In this document: positions 35,801 to 47,039 of the stretch, piece after piece
Numbering within the stretch: position 1 is the first letter of the stretch
How the letters are laid out: every line of letters starts with the position of its first letter
Assembly (NCBI GenBank): GCA_028751875.1
Contig: CM054151.1
Coordinates: forward strand, 44,379,855 to 44,443,854
DNA: 64,000 nt
DNA from: Rapana venosa
Lineage: Eukaryota > Mollusca > Gastropoda > Neogastropoda > Muricidae
Direction: 5' to 3'
Made by a program: the position numbers and the translations under genes
The notes under the pieces: generated by a model
Databases searched by the model: none
What the model was told of the DNA's origin: nothing
Seen by the model: only the letters and a program-made list of their open reading frames with translations

Positions 35801-36410
35801 AGTACATGTAAACACACCCACAAAACGCAGGGCGAATGCCCGCCCGCGCACACACACACACACGCACACTCTCTCTCTCACACACGCAAACACACACACA
35901 AATTCATTGGTATGTGCCCGAGCGCGTAACGAGGAGAGAAATCATTCAGGTACAATAAATATATGCAATAGACATGGGTGTAACCAAGAAAGTAATCCTT
36001 CACGTACAATACATATATACAATGTACATGCGCGTAACGCGGCGAGTAATCATTCAGGTACAATAGATATATGCAATAGACATGGGCGTAACCAAGAGAG
36101 TAATCATTTACGTACACTAGATATATACAATATAATTTTACACACACGCACACACATACATATACAGACACACGCACGCACGAACATACTCGCGATCAAG
36201 CATTCACGCACGGACAGACACAGAGAGACAGACAAAGAAACAAGTGAACAGTGCTTGTGTACAGACAGACTGACAGACAGACATGCATGCCAGATAGCCA
36301 GATTAGCATACAGAGACACAGGCACATAGAGAGAGAACACAGACAAACACATGTGCGTGCAGGCATGCATAGACATGCACGTTGACAGCCACACAAATGA
36401 AGAGGGCTTC
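35801..36410. repeat. CA-rich intron start with a ~60-bp tandem repeat
   Basis: At 35.92-36.13 kb a unit of about 60 bp is repeated roughly three and a half times. It contains GTAATCATTCAGGTACAATA, then ATATATGCAATAGACATGGG and GTAACCAAGA. It is flanked by CA and GACA microsatellites. It follows the module C donor in the minus direction. Confidence 0.75.
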
Positions 36411-36416
36411 ACTCAC

Positions 36417-38580
36417 CAGCACAGGCTTCTTCTTCTTCTTGTCCTCTTCCTCCTCCTTTTCCTCCTCCTTTTTCAAACGTTGTTTTCATCTGTTGTTGGC
36501 TTCTTCTTTCTTTTCTCCTTAGTTTTCTTTTTCTTTGTTTTCATTTTTCTCTGCTGTTCCGTTTTTCTTTCTCCTTTTTCTTTTTATTCTCTTCTTCTTT
36601 TTGTTGTTGTTTTTCTGTTTTAGTTGTTTTCTGTTTCGTTGCTTTCTTTTTTCTGTTTTCGTTGTTTTCTGTTTTCCTTGGTTTATATTCTTGTTCTCTG
36701 TTTCTCCCCTATTCTCCTTTTTTCTTCTGCATCTTCTTCCTCTTGTTTGTTCATTTTCCAGGATCGTTTTGTGCACGTGCCTTGTTGTCTTTCTCCTGTT
36801 CATCGCCCATATCACAGAGAGGTTTGGTTTTTGCTTGTGGTGGTTTTTTTTTCTTTTTGTATGCTTGCTTGGTTTTTTTTCTTGTTCTTCTTCTCCATCT
36901 TTCTCATCTTCTGCTGTTCCCACTTTTTCTTTGGTCGATCCCAACTCCTTTCTTTTTTTCTTTTTTTTTCTTTGTGGTCTTCATTACTTTTTCCTTCTTT
37001 ATGTTGTCATCTTCAGATCTTTTCTCATGCTTCTACTAGCGTTCCATGTCCTTCTTTTCCTCCACTTCTTTATTCTCCTCTTCCACCTCTCCTCCACTCC
37101 CCTCTTTCTCCTCTCCACCTCCTCTTCTCCTTCTCCACCTCCCTCTTCTCCTCCTCTACCTCCCTCTTCTCCTCCTCCTCCCTCTTCTTCTCCTCCACCC
37201 TCTCTCCTTCTCCTCCTCTCTCCTCCACCACCTCACTCTTCTCCTCCACCTCCCTCACTCTTCTCCTCCACCTCCCTCTTCTCCTCCCTCCTCCACCGCC
37301 CCTCTCCCTTGAACCCCTCCTTCCTCCTTCCCCCCACCATCCCTCTCCTTACCCACCACCCCCCAATCACCTCCTCTTCTCCTCCACCACCTCCCTCTTC
37401 TCCACCACCCCTTCTCTCTTCCCACCACCCCTTCCCTCCCCCCCAAACCCCTCCTCTTCTCCTCCACCACCACCCCCCCTTCTCCATCCCCTCTTCCTTC
37501 TCCACCACCTCCCTCTTCTCCTCCACCACCTCCCTCCCTTCTCCTCCACCACCTCCCTATTCTCCTCCACCCCTCCCTCTTCTCCTCCTTCTTCCTCTCC
37601 TTGCCTGTTTCTTTCCTTCCTCCTCTTTCTTCTTTTCTTCCCCGCTCTTGTTTTTCTTTTTTCCCTCCTCTTTCTTCTTCCTTTTTTTGCTCTTGTTTTT
37701 CTTTCTTTTTCCCTCCTCCTTCTTCTTCTTATTTGTTTTTGTTTTTTCCCTCCTCCTTCTTCTTCTTTTTTCTTTTTCGCTTTTGGTTTTCCTTTTTTTT
37801 TGCTCCTCCTTCTTCTTCTTTCTTTTTTCGCTCTTGTTTTTCTTTTTCCCCTCCTTCTTCTTTTTTTCTCTTTGTTTTTCTTTGTCTTCTCGTTCTTTGT
37901 GTTTTTCTGTATGCGGTTCTCCTTTGTTTCTTCCTCACTGTCAGTGTCCTGGTGGTTATTTTCCTGGTCAGTTTTCGTCTTCATGTACAGGGTTTTATCT
38001 TTTTCTTTCTCCTCCCTCTCCTCGTCCGTCTTCTTGTTCTTGTTCTCCGTCTTCTTTCCTTCTTCTTTTTCTCCGTCTTCTTTCCCGTTGTTGTTGTTGT
38101 TGTTCTTCTTCTTCTTCTTGGTCTTTGTCTTTGTCTTCTCTTCTTCTTCTTTCTCCCAATTCTCCTTTGTTTCATTTCACAATCTTCATTTTCTTTTTTT
38201 TCTCAACTTCTTCTCCAACTTGTCTTTTTTCTTCTTTGGTTTCATGGTCTGCTTCTTTCATCTTTGTTTTCCTCTTTTTCTTTGTTGGTCACCATAGTTT
38301 CTGATGCTCTTTCTTTTTCTTTCTTTTGTCACATTGTTACTCTTCTTGATGTCCATCTTCATTGTATTTTCATACTAATTTTGCTGTCTTGTTGTTGTTG
38401 CTGTTGTTGTTGATTTTCCTCTGACTCTTCTGCTTCTCCATCAACTTCTTCTCCGTCATCGTTCTCCAATCTGTCCTTGGCTGCTGTCTTCTCTCCCTTT
38501 CTCCTCGCTGCTTGTTTCTTTGTCTGCTGCTTTGTCTGGTGTTTGTTCTTCTCTTCCCTTCTTCTCTCCTTTGTTGTCTG
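36417..38580 (-). CDS. Module C: Lys/Glu/Gln-rich exon-like segment
   Basis: The acceptor-like edge is GTGTATTCAG (AG at 38,581-38,582) and the donor-like edge is GTGAGT after CCTGTGCTG (G of GT at 36,416). One frame from the acceptor is open for about 70 residues, starting QTTKERRREEKNKHQ, with an acidic NDDGEEVDGEAEESEEN stretch and a Gln run. Another frame, starting two bases in, reads TPDKAADKETSSEEKG and matches the other heads. Nearer the donor, residues QENNHQDTDSEEE appear in a 205-residue frame (37,367-37,984). The centre (37.05-37.60 kb) is a CTCC/CCTCCA polypyrimidine repeat. Frames change within the segment. Confidence 0.4.
37040..37610. repeat. CCTCCA/TCTCCTCC polypyrimidine minisatellite inside module C
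   Basis: Units of 12-27 bp such as CTCTTCTCCTCCACCACCTC are repeated over more than 500 bp of almost pure C/T on the plus strand. This is a mirror-type polypurine-polypyrimidine tract. Confidence 0.9.
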
Positions 38581-38582
38581 CT

Positions 38583-38872
38583 GAATACACAGTGATCAGT
38601 CAATTATAAGATAAATCATTCACAGGCAACTCCATGTGCTATTTTGACATCATTGGCCTATTACACGAAATTAATAACTGGCAAGACACGTGCCTGCGCA
38701 CACGTGCGCACACACACAAACACAAACAAATAGACAAACAAACAAGCTACATGTTCCATTCTCTGTACAGGAGGACTGTCACTGACTAGAAGAGGCATCG
38801 TGGAGCTTATTAACCAAGAAGCTTATTAACCAATGAAGCAATTTTGAAATAGAGCTTTAATTAACCAATGAT
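38583..38872 (-). other. Intron upstream of module C, with conserved block
   Basis: GCAACTCCATGTGCTATTTT, then GACATCATTGGCC and TATTACACGAAAT at 38.63-38.68 kb, give the fullest version of the acceptor-proximal block. A short CA run follows, then an imperfect direct repeat (GCTTATTAACCAA, twice, 38.81-38.84 kb). Confidence 0.5.
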
Positions 38873-39200
38873 TGGAGGTGGGACGGGGATGATAACTTAG
38901 TGGTCAGCGTTGAGCTAGTGATGTGACGGCCCGGATTTGAGCCACCACGGAGACGTCTGTGTTAGGGACTTTTACCCTGGATTTGTTAACATCAGTACTG
39001 CCTCCACTCCCCCAAAAGTCCTTCGGATGAGACTATGAACTGAGGACCCGTGTGCGAACTCACGCAGAACATCTTGCGCACACGTTAAAAACTCGCTCCG
39101 CCTTTGGGAAGAGCAGGCAATTTCCTACAGGTAGGAATGGATACCTTTTTTAAAAAAATGCATGCAGACAGGTGTCCTGTGGCATGTTTATTGAAAGTGA
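38872..39200 (+). mobile_element. SINE-2 copy
   Basis: A tRNA-like head (GATAACTTAGTGGTCAGCG as A-box region, a decayed B-box CCGGATTTGAG) is followed by CTGCCTCCACTCCCC, CCTTCGGATGAGACTATG, CTTGCGCACACGTTAAAAAC and a 3' part with GCATGTTTATTGAAAG. It matches the copy at 50.33-50.64 kb through most of its length. Confidence 0.75.
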
Positions 39201-39590
39201 AATGAAAAACGAGCCTACACTTAGTAAACAATCGGCCATTTGCAGTGGGAGAAAGGGAGGTGCTTATTATTTCCGGTTCTCAAAGGGAGCAGTCCTTGTT
39301 TACTGATAAAGAAGGAGAGTGACAGACTGTCATTTTCTTCAGGTTTTGGTCGCCATTTTCGGCGTTGTCAGCGCCACACACATCCTATTGAAGGCTATTA
39401 CCTAATAACATTATTTGGTTTTGCAAAACTAAAAAAAAAATTGCAGCACATGAAAGATTAATTTTGAATAAAAAGAGCTGTAACAAAAATATGTATCTGA
39501 AAAATGATTTTTTGGTCCAAAATCTTGGTGATCCTGCTCCCTTCAGCCCTTTGTTATGTTCTATATTATAAGAGTATTTTTTATTTATTT
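39201..39590. other. Unassigned intronic DNA
   Basis: Ordinary-complexity sequence in the intron between modules B and C. A 73-residue plus-strand frame at 39,240-39,461 has no recognisable domain. I see nothing else to call. Confidence 0.4.
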
Positions 39591-39985
39591 TATTTTATAC
39601 CACTTTAAGTCACGAGATTTCTCTGTGTGAAATTCGGGCTGCTCTCCCCGGGGAGAGCGCGTCACCACAAGAGCGGCGCCACCTTTTTTTTTCTTTTTTC
39701 TTTTGGTCTGCAACTGTATTTGTTTCCCTATCAGAGTGGCTTTTTTCTAAGAATTTTGCCAGGGACAACTCCTTGTTGCCGTGGGTTCTTTTACGTGCGC
39801 TGAAAATTTTGTGTAACACAATAGACCTCGGTTTATCGTCTCATCCGAAAGACTAGCGCCTAGACCACCACTCATGGTCTAATGGATGGGGAAAAATTTC
39901 GGGCCCAAACGGGGTACGAACCACGCACACACCTGACCCGGACTTTTCGCATTCTAGACCTCTAGACCACGGTAGGCGGTAGATA
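39590..39985 (-). mobile_element. SINE-1 copy
   Basis: Minus-strand head CTAGAGGTCTAGAATGCG with B-box-like GTGGTTCGTACC, body TCGGATGAGACGATAAACC and GCGCACGTAAAAGAACCC, then TCTCCCCGGGGAGAGC and a 3' end CGTGACTTAAAGTGG followed by (AAAT)n-type sequence. This is the best preserved SINE-1 copy in the window. Confidence 0.8.
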
Positions 39986-40019
39986 TGATTTTTGTGCAGA
40001 CTTAACACAAGAACAACAC

Positions 40020-40271
40020 CAACACACACATCAACACACACACATACACACACGTGCGCGAAAACGCTCATGTACGAGCACCACTAACACACACACCCTA
40101 TGTGTCCACGCATGCGCGCACACACACACGCACACATATACACACGCACGCATACACGCACACACATTTGCGAACACACACGGTCACACGCACACATACA
40201 CACACGCACGCACGCACACACACCAGCCTATGCGCGCACACACACGCTTGCAGGAACCATATATGCACGCA

Positions 40272-40320
<49 letters not shown>

Positions 40321-40570
40321 TCACACGACACACACATGCACGCACGCACGCACGCGCGCGTGCGCGCGCACACACACACACACACGCATGAGCACGCGCG
40401 CACATGCACGAGCACATATGAAAGATACACAACACTCACCCATACATTTACGCGTGCACACGTGTGCCACACACGTACACACATTCTAAACAAATACACA
40501 CGCGCCCACAAACGCACGTGTACACGCGCATGTGCACACACACACACATGCGCGCATACATGTATGATAT
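40020..40570. repeat. (CA)n/(CG) alternating purine-pyrimidine tract
   Basis: About 550 bp of CACACA, CACGCACG and CGCGCGTGCGCGCGC. Open frames of up to 172 residues here (Thr/His or Val/Cys repeats) are compositional. The tract follows the module B donor in the minus direction and has strong Z-DNA-type composition. Confidence 0.95.
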
Positions 40571-40611
40571 GAGCATACTGTCCTGGATATAAAAGAAAAC
40601 ATGTTCCTCAC

Positions 40612-43600
40612 CAGTGTCGTCTTTTTCCTGTCCACACATTTTCCCATTGCCTGTTTCTTCTCTGTCTTGCTTTGTCTGTCTCTCTCTCTTCTCCTTCATC
40701 TGTCTGAGTGTCATCTTTGGGCCTTTGTTTCCCTGGCATTCACTGTGTCAGCATCGTCTTTGTTGCCTTTGTTGTTTGGGTCAGGTGTTCCTTCTCTTTC
40801 TTTCACTTCGTCAGTGTTGTGTTCTTTCTTTTTTTCATGTTGATTTTTTTTTTTCCATTCTTGTGGTCATTGTGCCCTTGCTTATTTCTTTTCTCTTTCT
40901 TGTACATCTGTTTCTCTTTGTTTTCTTTTTTTTTCTGGTTCATCTTCCTGTTTTTCGTTGTTTTCTGTGTCTAGTACATCTTGTTTGTTCTTTGTTTTCT
41001 TTGTCTTGTACATCTTCTTGCTTTCTTCTTTGTTTTCTTTTTCTTGTACATCTTACTGTTTTTCGTTGTTTTTCTTTATCTTCTTCATCTTCGTGTTTTT
41101 GCAGGTTAAAAAAAAAAAAATCTTTTTCATCTTTCTGTCTTTGTTTTTTTCTTTTCTTCTGCACCCTCAGCATCTTCCCTGGTTTTCTTTACCTTTTGCT
41201 TTCTTTTCTGTTTTCTTCTTCTTTCTTTTCTGTTTTCTTCTTCTTTCTTTCTGTTTTCTTTTTCTTTTTTCTCTGTTTTCTTCTTCTTTCTTCTCTGTTT
41301 TCTTCTTCTTTCTTCTCTGTTTTCTTCTTTCTTCTCTGTTTTCTTCTTCTTTCTTCTCTGTTTTTTTGTTCTTTCTTCTCTGTTTTTTTCTTCTTTCTTT
41401 TCTGTTTTCGTCTTCTTTCTTCTCTGTTTCTTCTTCTTTCTTCTCTGTTTTCTTCTTCTTTCTTTTCTGTTTTCTTCTTCTTTCTTTTGTGTTTTCTTCT
41501 TCTTTCTTCTCTGTTTTTTGTTCTTTCTTCTCTGTTTTTTTTTCTTTCTTTTCTGTTTTCGTCTTCTTTCTTCTCTGTTTTTCTTCTTTCTTCTCTGTTT
41601 TCTTCTTCTTTCTTTTCTGTTTTCTTCTTCTTTCTTTTGTGTTTTCTTCTTCTTTCTTTTCTGTTTTCTTCTTCTTTTTTTTGTGTTTTCTTCTTCTTTC
41701 TTCTCTGTTTCTTCTTCTTTCTTCTCTGTTTCTTCTTCTTTCTTCTCTGTTTCTTCTTCTTTCTTCTCTGTTTTCTCCTTCTTTATTTTCTGTTTTCTTC
41801 TTTCTTTTCTGTTTTCTTCTTTCTTTTCTGTTTTCTTCTTTCTTTTCTGTTTTCTTTTCTTCTTGTGCTCTTTCGGTTTCTTCGTTTTCTTTTTCTTCTG
41901 TTTTTTCCCTATCTTTTGGGGTTTTTTGTTTGTTTGTATCTTTCCGTTTTTCTTTTTCTTTGCATCTTACTTTGTTTCTGTGGGGTTTTTGTTTGGTCTT
42001 TTTCACTTTTTTCTTTTCTTGTGTTTCTCTTTCTTTTGCCTCGTTTTTCTTTCTTTGTTTTCTTTCTCTTGCGTATCTTCCTGTTTTCTTCTCTGCTTTC
42101 TTTTCTTCTGCGTCTTCCTTTGTCTTCCTTTTTCTTCTGCACTTTTCTTTATATTATCTTTGTCTTTTGCATTATTTTGTTTTGCTCGTTACCTTTTTAT
42201 TTAGCTTTTTTCTGATTTTTTCTGTTTTCTTCTTCTTCTACATCTTTCTGTTTCTATATTTTTCCTTGTCCTTTGTATTTCCTGTTTTGTCTCTTTTTTT
42301 TCCTAGCATCTTTCTGAACGTCTTATGTTTTCTTCTTTTCCATCTCCCTGTTTCTTTGTTGTTTCTTTTCCTCAGGACCTTCCTGTTTCTCTCTGAACAT
42401 GTTTGTCTTTTGCACCTTTCTGTTTTTCCCTTTGTTTTTCGTTTTCTTCTCCGTGTACACGTCCTTTCTTTGTTTTCTTTCTCTTTCGCGTTTTCACGTT
42501 TCGTCTTTGTTTTCGTTTTCTTCTGTACCTTCTGGTCTTTGTTTTGCTTTGCTTTTCTTCTCCTTATTCTCCTTTCTTTTTCTTCTGTGTATCTTTTTGG
42601 GGTTTTTGTTGCGGGGGGGTGGGGGGGTTCATTGGCATCTTCCTGTATTTTCTTTATGTTTTTGCTTTTTCCTAGGTTTTTTTTTTTTATTTACTCGTTT
42701 TTGTCTTTGTTTTTATTTTCTTGTGGCTTTCGGTCTTCTTCTATGTTTTTATCGTCTTTTATTTCTTTGTTTTCTTTGTTTTCTGTATATTTCTAATTTT
42801 CTTTATTTTTTTCTTCTGTATATTTCTGATTTTCTTTGCTTTCTTTTCTTTTATATATTTCTGATTTTCTTTGCTTTCTTTTTCTTTTATATATTTCTGA
42901 TTTTCTGTGCTTTTCTTCTGTATATTTCTGATTTTCTTTCTTTTCTTTTTTTTGTATATTTCTGATCTACTTTTTTCTTTTTTTTTTTCCTCTGTATATT
43001 TCTGATTTTCTTTCTTTTCTTTTTCTTCTGTATATTTCTGATTTTCTGTGTTTTCTGTTTCATCTTTATATTTCTAATTTTTCTGTGCTTTTCTTCTGTA
43101 TATTTATGAATTAATGTGTTTTCTTTTTCTTTTGTATATTTCTGATTTTCTTTTTTCTTTGTATATTTTTGATTTTCCTTTTTTCTTTTTCTTCTGTACA
43201 TTTCTGATTTTCTTTGTTTTCTTTGTTTTCTGATTTTCTTTCTTTTCTTTTCTTCTGTATATTTCTGATTTTCTTTGTTTTCTTTTTCTTTTGTATATTT
43301 CTGAATTTCTGTGTTTTTCCTTTCTTCAGTATATTTCTGTCTTTCTTTGTTTTCTTTTTCTTCTATATATTTCTGATTTTCTTTCTTTTCTTTTTCTTCT
43401 GTATATTTCTGATTTTCTTTGTTGTCTTTTTCTTCTGTATATTTCTGATTTTCTGTTTTTTCTTTCTCTTTCTGCGTCTTCCTGTATCTTCTTTGCTTTC
43501 TTTTTCTTCTTCTTCATGTATCGTTTTCTTCTTCATCTTTCTGTTGTCTCTTTCAGGTTCTTTTTCTTTTGCATATTTCTTTCTGTTCTTTCTTTTGCAT

Positions 43601-46593
43601 TTTACTTTTTTTTCTTTTTCGTCTGCATCTTTCTACTTTTTCCTTTGTCCTCTCCGCATCTTCTGGTTTCTTCTTTGTTTTTTTTTTTCCTGCATCTTCA
43701 TGTCTTTCCTCTCTTTTATCTGTTTGCTTCTTCTGTTCTTGTTTTCTTTTTCGTGTGCATCTTCCTGGTATTTTCTATGTTTTCACTGTGTTTTGCCATC
43801 TTTCTTTCTATTTTTTGTTTTCTTTTTTCCAGAATATTCTATCTTTCTTTTTTCTTTTTTCAGTATCTGCCTGTTTTTTTCTTTCTTTTTCCGTTTCTTC
43901 TTTATCTTCGTTGTTTCTTCTTTCTTTTTTTTTCTTCTGCATATTCTTTTCTTTTCCGTTTCTTCTTTATCTTCGTGTTTCTTCTTGTTTTCTTTTTCTT
44001 CTGCAAATTCCTGTTTTTTGTTTTTATTTTGCTTTCTTTTTTTGTTTGGACTGTACTGTCTCTCCTTTGTTTTCTTTTTCTTCTGCATCTTCATGTCTTT
44101 TTCCTGTTTTCTTTTTCTTCTGCATCTTCAAGTCTTTCTCGCTGTTTTCTTTTTCTTCTGCATCTTCATGTCTTTTTCCTGTTTTCTTTTTCTTTTGCAT
44201 CTTCATGTCTTTTTCCTGTTTTCTTTTTCTTCTGCATCTTCATGTCTTTTTCCTGTTTTCTTTTTCTTTTGCATCTTCATGTCTTTTTCCTGTTTTCTTT
44301 TTCTTTTGCATCTTCATGTCTTTTTCCTGTTTTCTTTTTCTTCTGCATCTTCAAGTCTTTCTTGCTGTTTTCTTTTTCTTCTGCATCTTCAAGTCTTTCT
44401 TGCTGTTTTCTTTTTCTTCTGCATCTTCAAGTCTTTCTTGCTGTTTTCTTTTTCTTCTGCATCTTCAAGTCTTTCTTGCTGTTTTCTTTTTCTTCTGCAT
44501 CTTCAAGTCTTTCTTGCTGTTTTCTTTTTCTTCTGCATCTTCAAGTCTTTCTTGCTGTTTTTCTTTTTCTTCTGCATCTTCAAGGTCTTTCTCGCTGTTT
44601 TCTTTTCTTCTGCATCTTCATGTCCTTTTTCCTGTTTTCTTTTTCTTCTGCATTTTCGTGTCTTTTTCCCTGTTTTCTTTTTCTTCTGCATTTTCGTGTC
44701 TTTTTCCCTGTTTTCTTTTTCTTCTGCATTTTCGTGTCTTTTTCCCTGTTTTCTTTTTCTTCTGCATCTTTGTGTCTTTTTCCCTGTTTTCTTTTTTTCT
44801 TCTGCATCTTCGTGTCTTTTTTCCCTGTTTTCTTTTTTCTTCTGCATCTTCAAGTCTTTCTTGCTGTTTTCTTTTTCTTCTGCATCTTCAGTCTTTCTTG
44901 CTGTTTTCTTTTTTCTTCTGCATCTTCAAGTCTTTCTTGCTGTTTTCTTTTTCTTCTGCATCTTCAAGTCTTTCTTGCCGTTTCTTTTTCTTCTGCATCT
45001 TCAAGTCTTTCTTGCTGTTTTCTTTTTCTTCTGCATCTTCATGTCTTTTTCCTGTTTTCTTTTTCTTCTGCATCTTCAAGTCTTTCTCGCTGTTTCTTTT
45101 TTTCTTCTGCATCTTCAAGTCTTTCTCGCTGTTTTCTTTTTCTTCTGCATCTTTGTGTCTTTCTACCCGTTTTCTTTTTCTTCTGCATCTTTGTGTCTTT
45201 TTCCCTGTGTTTTTTTTCTTCTGCATTTTCGTGTCTTTTTCCCCTGTTTTTTTTTCTCTCTTTCATCTGTCTGGGTTTCTCTTATCTCCTTTTTTCTTGT
45301 CTTTTGCATTTCTACTTAATGTTAATTTTTCTTTCACATCTTCCAGTCATTTTTCTGTGTGTTCTTGGTTCTTCGCAGCTTTCTTTCTCTCTTGTCTTTG
45401 TTTTCTTTTTCTTGCGCCACACCCTGTTGTCACGATGCTTTGTTTGCATTGTTTCTTTGTGCAATGTTCTTTCTTCGCTCTTCTTATAGTTTTTGTCTTC
45501 ACTTTTTTCTTTTCAAGTTTTTTCTTTGTCTAGTTGAACTGTCCTTTAACAGTAGTTTTTTTCTATTGTGATGATCCTTTTCTTCTTCTTTACCCTCATT
45601 ATTTTTGTATGATTTTCTTACAGTTTGACTTTGTTTTCTCCTTTAAATTTTTTTTTACCTGTTCTGATCTTCTTTCGTTCATTTTGCTTGTTATCCTTGT
45701 TCTTTTCCCTCTTGTTCTATTGTTGTTGCTTTGCTGTTCTTAATGTTATTGTTGTTGTTGTTCTTCTTCTGCTGCTTCTTCTTCCTCTTTTGTTGCTGCT
45801 GCTGCTGCTGCTCTCTTCTTCTTCTTCTCTTCTTTTCTTCTTCTTCTTCTTCTTCTTCTTCTTCTTCTTCTTCTTCTTCTTCTTCTTCTTCTCTGCTCCT
45901 CCTCCTCCTCCTCCTCCTCCTTTTTTCTTGATGTCCTCGCCTCCTCCTCCTTTACTTTCTCTCTCTCTCCTCTCGTCTTTCTCCTCAATCTCGTTCTTTT
46001 CCTTATCCTCTTCTGCTGGTTACTTTCTCCTCCTCCTTTTTCCTTCTCCTGTTTCTTTCTCCTCCCATTTTTTCTCCTCATGTGTTTGTCCCCCTCCTGT
46101 CTTTCTTCTTGCCCTCCTCATTCTTTTCTTTCCTCTTCTCCTTCCTTCTTTCTTAATTTTTTGTATTTTCTCTTCCTCTTTCTTTGCCCACTTTGTTTTG
46201 ATTCGTTGACGTTGTTGCTTTTCTTCTGTGGAGGTTTCACCTTTCTCCTCTTGTTTTCTCTCTTTTTTTTCTTTTTTTTCCTTTTCTTTTCTTCTTCTTC
46301 TGTGTGTTCCCTCTTTATTCAATGCTGTCCTCCTCTTCTCCTCAGTCATTGTCGTCGTTTTCATCATCATCATCATCATCATTGGCATCCTTTTCTTCTT
46401 CAGTTTCTTTTTCTTCTTTCCTCTTCCTCCTCCTCTTCTCGTCTTCTTTGCCGTCGTCATCGTCATTTTGTAGTTCATCATCGTTGACATTTTCGTTATT
46501 GGGTTCTTCTTTTCTTCTTCCTAGTTTTCTTTTTTCTTTCTCTTGTGTTTCGTCTTCATCTCTCGTCGTCTTCTTTTTCTGGATTGCCTTTAT
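40612..46593 (-). CDS. Module B: 6-kb Lys/Glu/Arg-rich exon-like segment
   Basis: The acceptor is strong (TTTTTTTTATCCTTCAG, AG at 46,594-46,595). The frame that opens directly at it reads IKAIQKKKTTRDEDETQEK and continues through NDDELQNDDDDGKEDEK to an Asp-rich run, ending near 46,342. Module A ends in phase 0 and this frame starts in phase 0, so the two join cleanly. The body is a series of Lys/Glu-rich repeats: a 156-residue frame at 46,020-46,490, a 38-bp minisatellite at 44.08-45.24 kb, a unit of about 38 bp with TATATTTCTGATTTTC at 42.78-43.47 kb, and a 279-residue frame at 41,167-42,006. The donor is GTGAGG after GACGACACTG (G of GT at 40,611). Several frame changes would be needed to read through. 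Confidence 0.4.
41185..41860. repeat. ~24-bp CTT-type minisatellite inside module B
   Basis: Repeats of TTCTTCTTTCTTCTCTGTTT with small length changes. The minus strand reads as KKEEENREERR-type repeats and stays open for 279 residues (41,167-42,006). Confidence 0.9.
42780..43480. repeat. ~38-bp minisatellite (TATATTTCTGATTTTC unit) inside module B
   Basis: Roughly 18 copies of a unit reading TTCTTCTGTATATTTCTG then ATTTTCTTTGTTTTCTTT, with variable T-rich spacing. Confidence 0.85.
44080..45245. repeat. 38-bp minisatellite (CTGCATCTTCAAGTC unit), about 30 copies
   Basis: The unit is CTGCATCTTCAAGTC followed by TTTCTTGCTGTTTTC and TTTTTCTT. Successive units at 44,343 and 44,381 are exactly 38 bp apart. 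Two subtypes alternate in blocks (ATGTCTTTTTCC and AAGTCTTTCTTGC). Since 38 is not a multiple of three, one reading frame passes through the KMQKKK, RCRRKR and DAEEKE readings in turn, and all stay open. Confidence 0.95.
45725..45925. repeat. GTT, TTC and CTC triplet microsatellites inside module B
   Basis: Compound run of GTTGTTGTTGTTC, CTGCTGCTGCTG, about 55 bp of TTC, then CCTCCTCCTCC. Confidence 0.95.
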
Positions 46594-46595
46594 CT

Positions 46596-46690
46596 GAAGG
46601 ATAAAAAAAATCAATGGTTTCTCTGAAACACAATGATTGCAAGAACAACACGTTGTGTAATGCTCATCTTCTTTACTAATAATACTTGCC
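46596..46690 (-). other. Intron segment upstream of the module B acceptor
   Basis: Carries the pyrimidine tract of the acceptor and about 80 bp of unassigned sequence. The conserved block seen beside C, D, E, M1 and M2 is not clearly recognisable here. Confidence 0.35.
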
Positions 46691-46694
46691 ATAA

Positions 46695-46893
<199 letters not shown>

Positions 46894-46894
46894 A

Positions 46895-47035
46895 TGGTGG
46901 ACTGATGGTGTAGAGATAACGTACTTGTTTAAAGAAGAAAGGTAGTTGCCGGTTTGAGCCTGAACTTTGACCCCTACCCCTTGACCTTGTTCAGTGGTTT
47001 GGTTGCTTGTCTGCCAGAAAAACCCAGGCCATGTG
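46895..47035 (+). mobile_element. Possible tRNA-like SINE head
   Basis: TGATGGTGTAGAGATAACG resembles an A-box and GCCGGTTTGAGCCTGA a B-box, 40 bp apart. No matching body to either SINE family was found. It could be a third family or chance. Confidence 0.3.
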
Positions 47036-47039
47036 TGCA

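Noticed and set aside
36535..38413. Plus-strand open frames up to 589 residues, Pro/Ser/Phe-rich
   Set aside because: Same compositional effect (CTCC and TTC repeats), several overlapping frames, no start context or domain.
40054..40572. His/Thr-rich (plus) or Cys/Val-rich (minus) proteins
   Set aside because: Translation of a CA microsatellite.
43214..45533. Plus-strand open frames of 650-732 residues rich in Phe, Leu, Ser and Cys
   Set aside because: All three plus frames are open over the same TTC/TTT-rich repeat. The peptides are low-complexity shadows of a minisatellite, and the splice-like edges are on the other strand.
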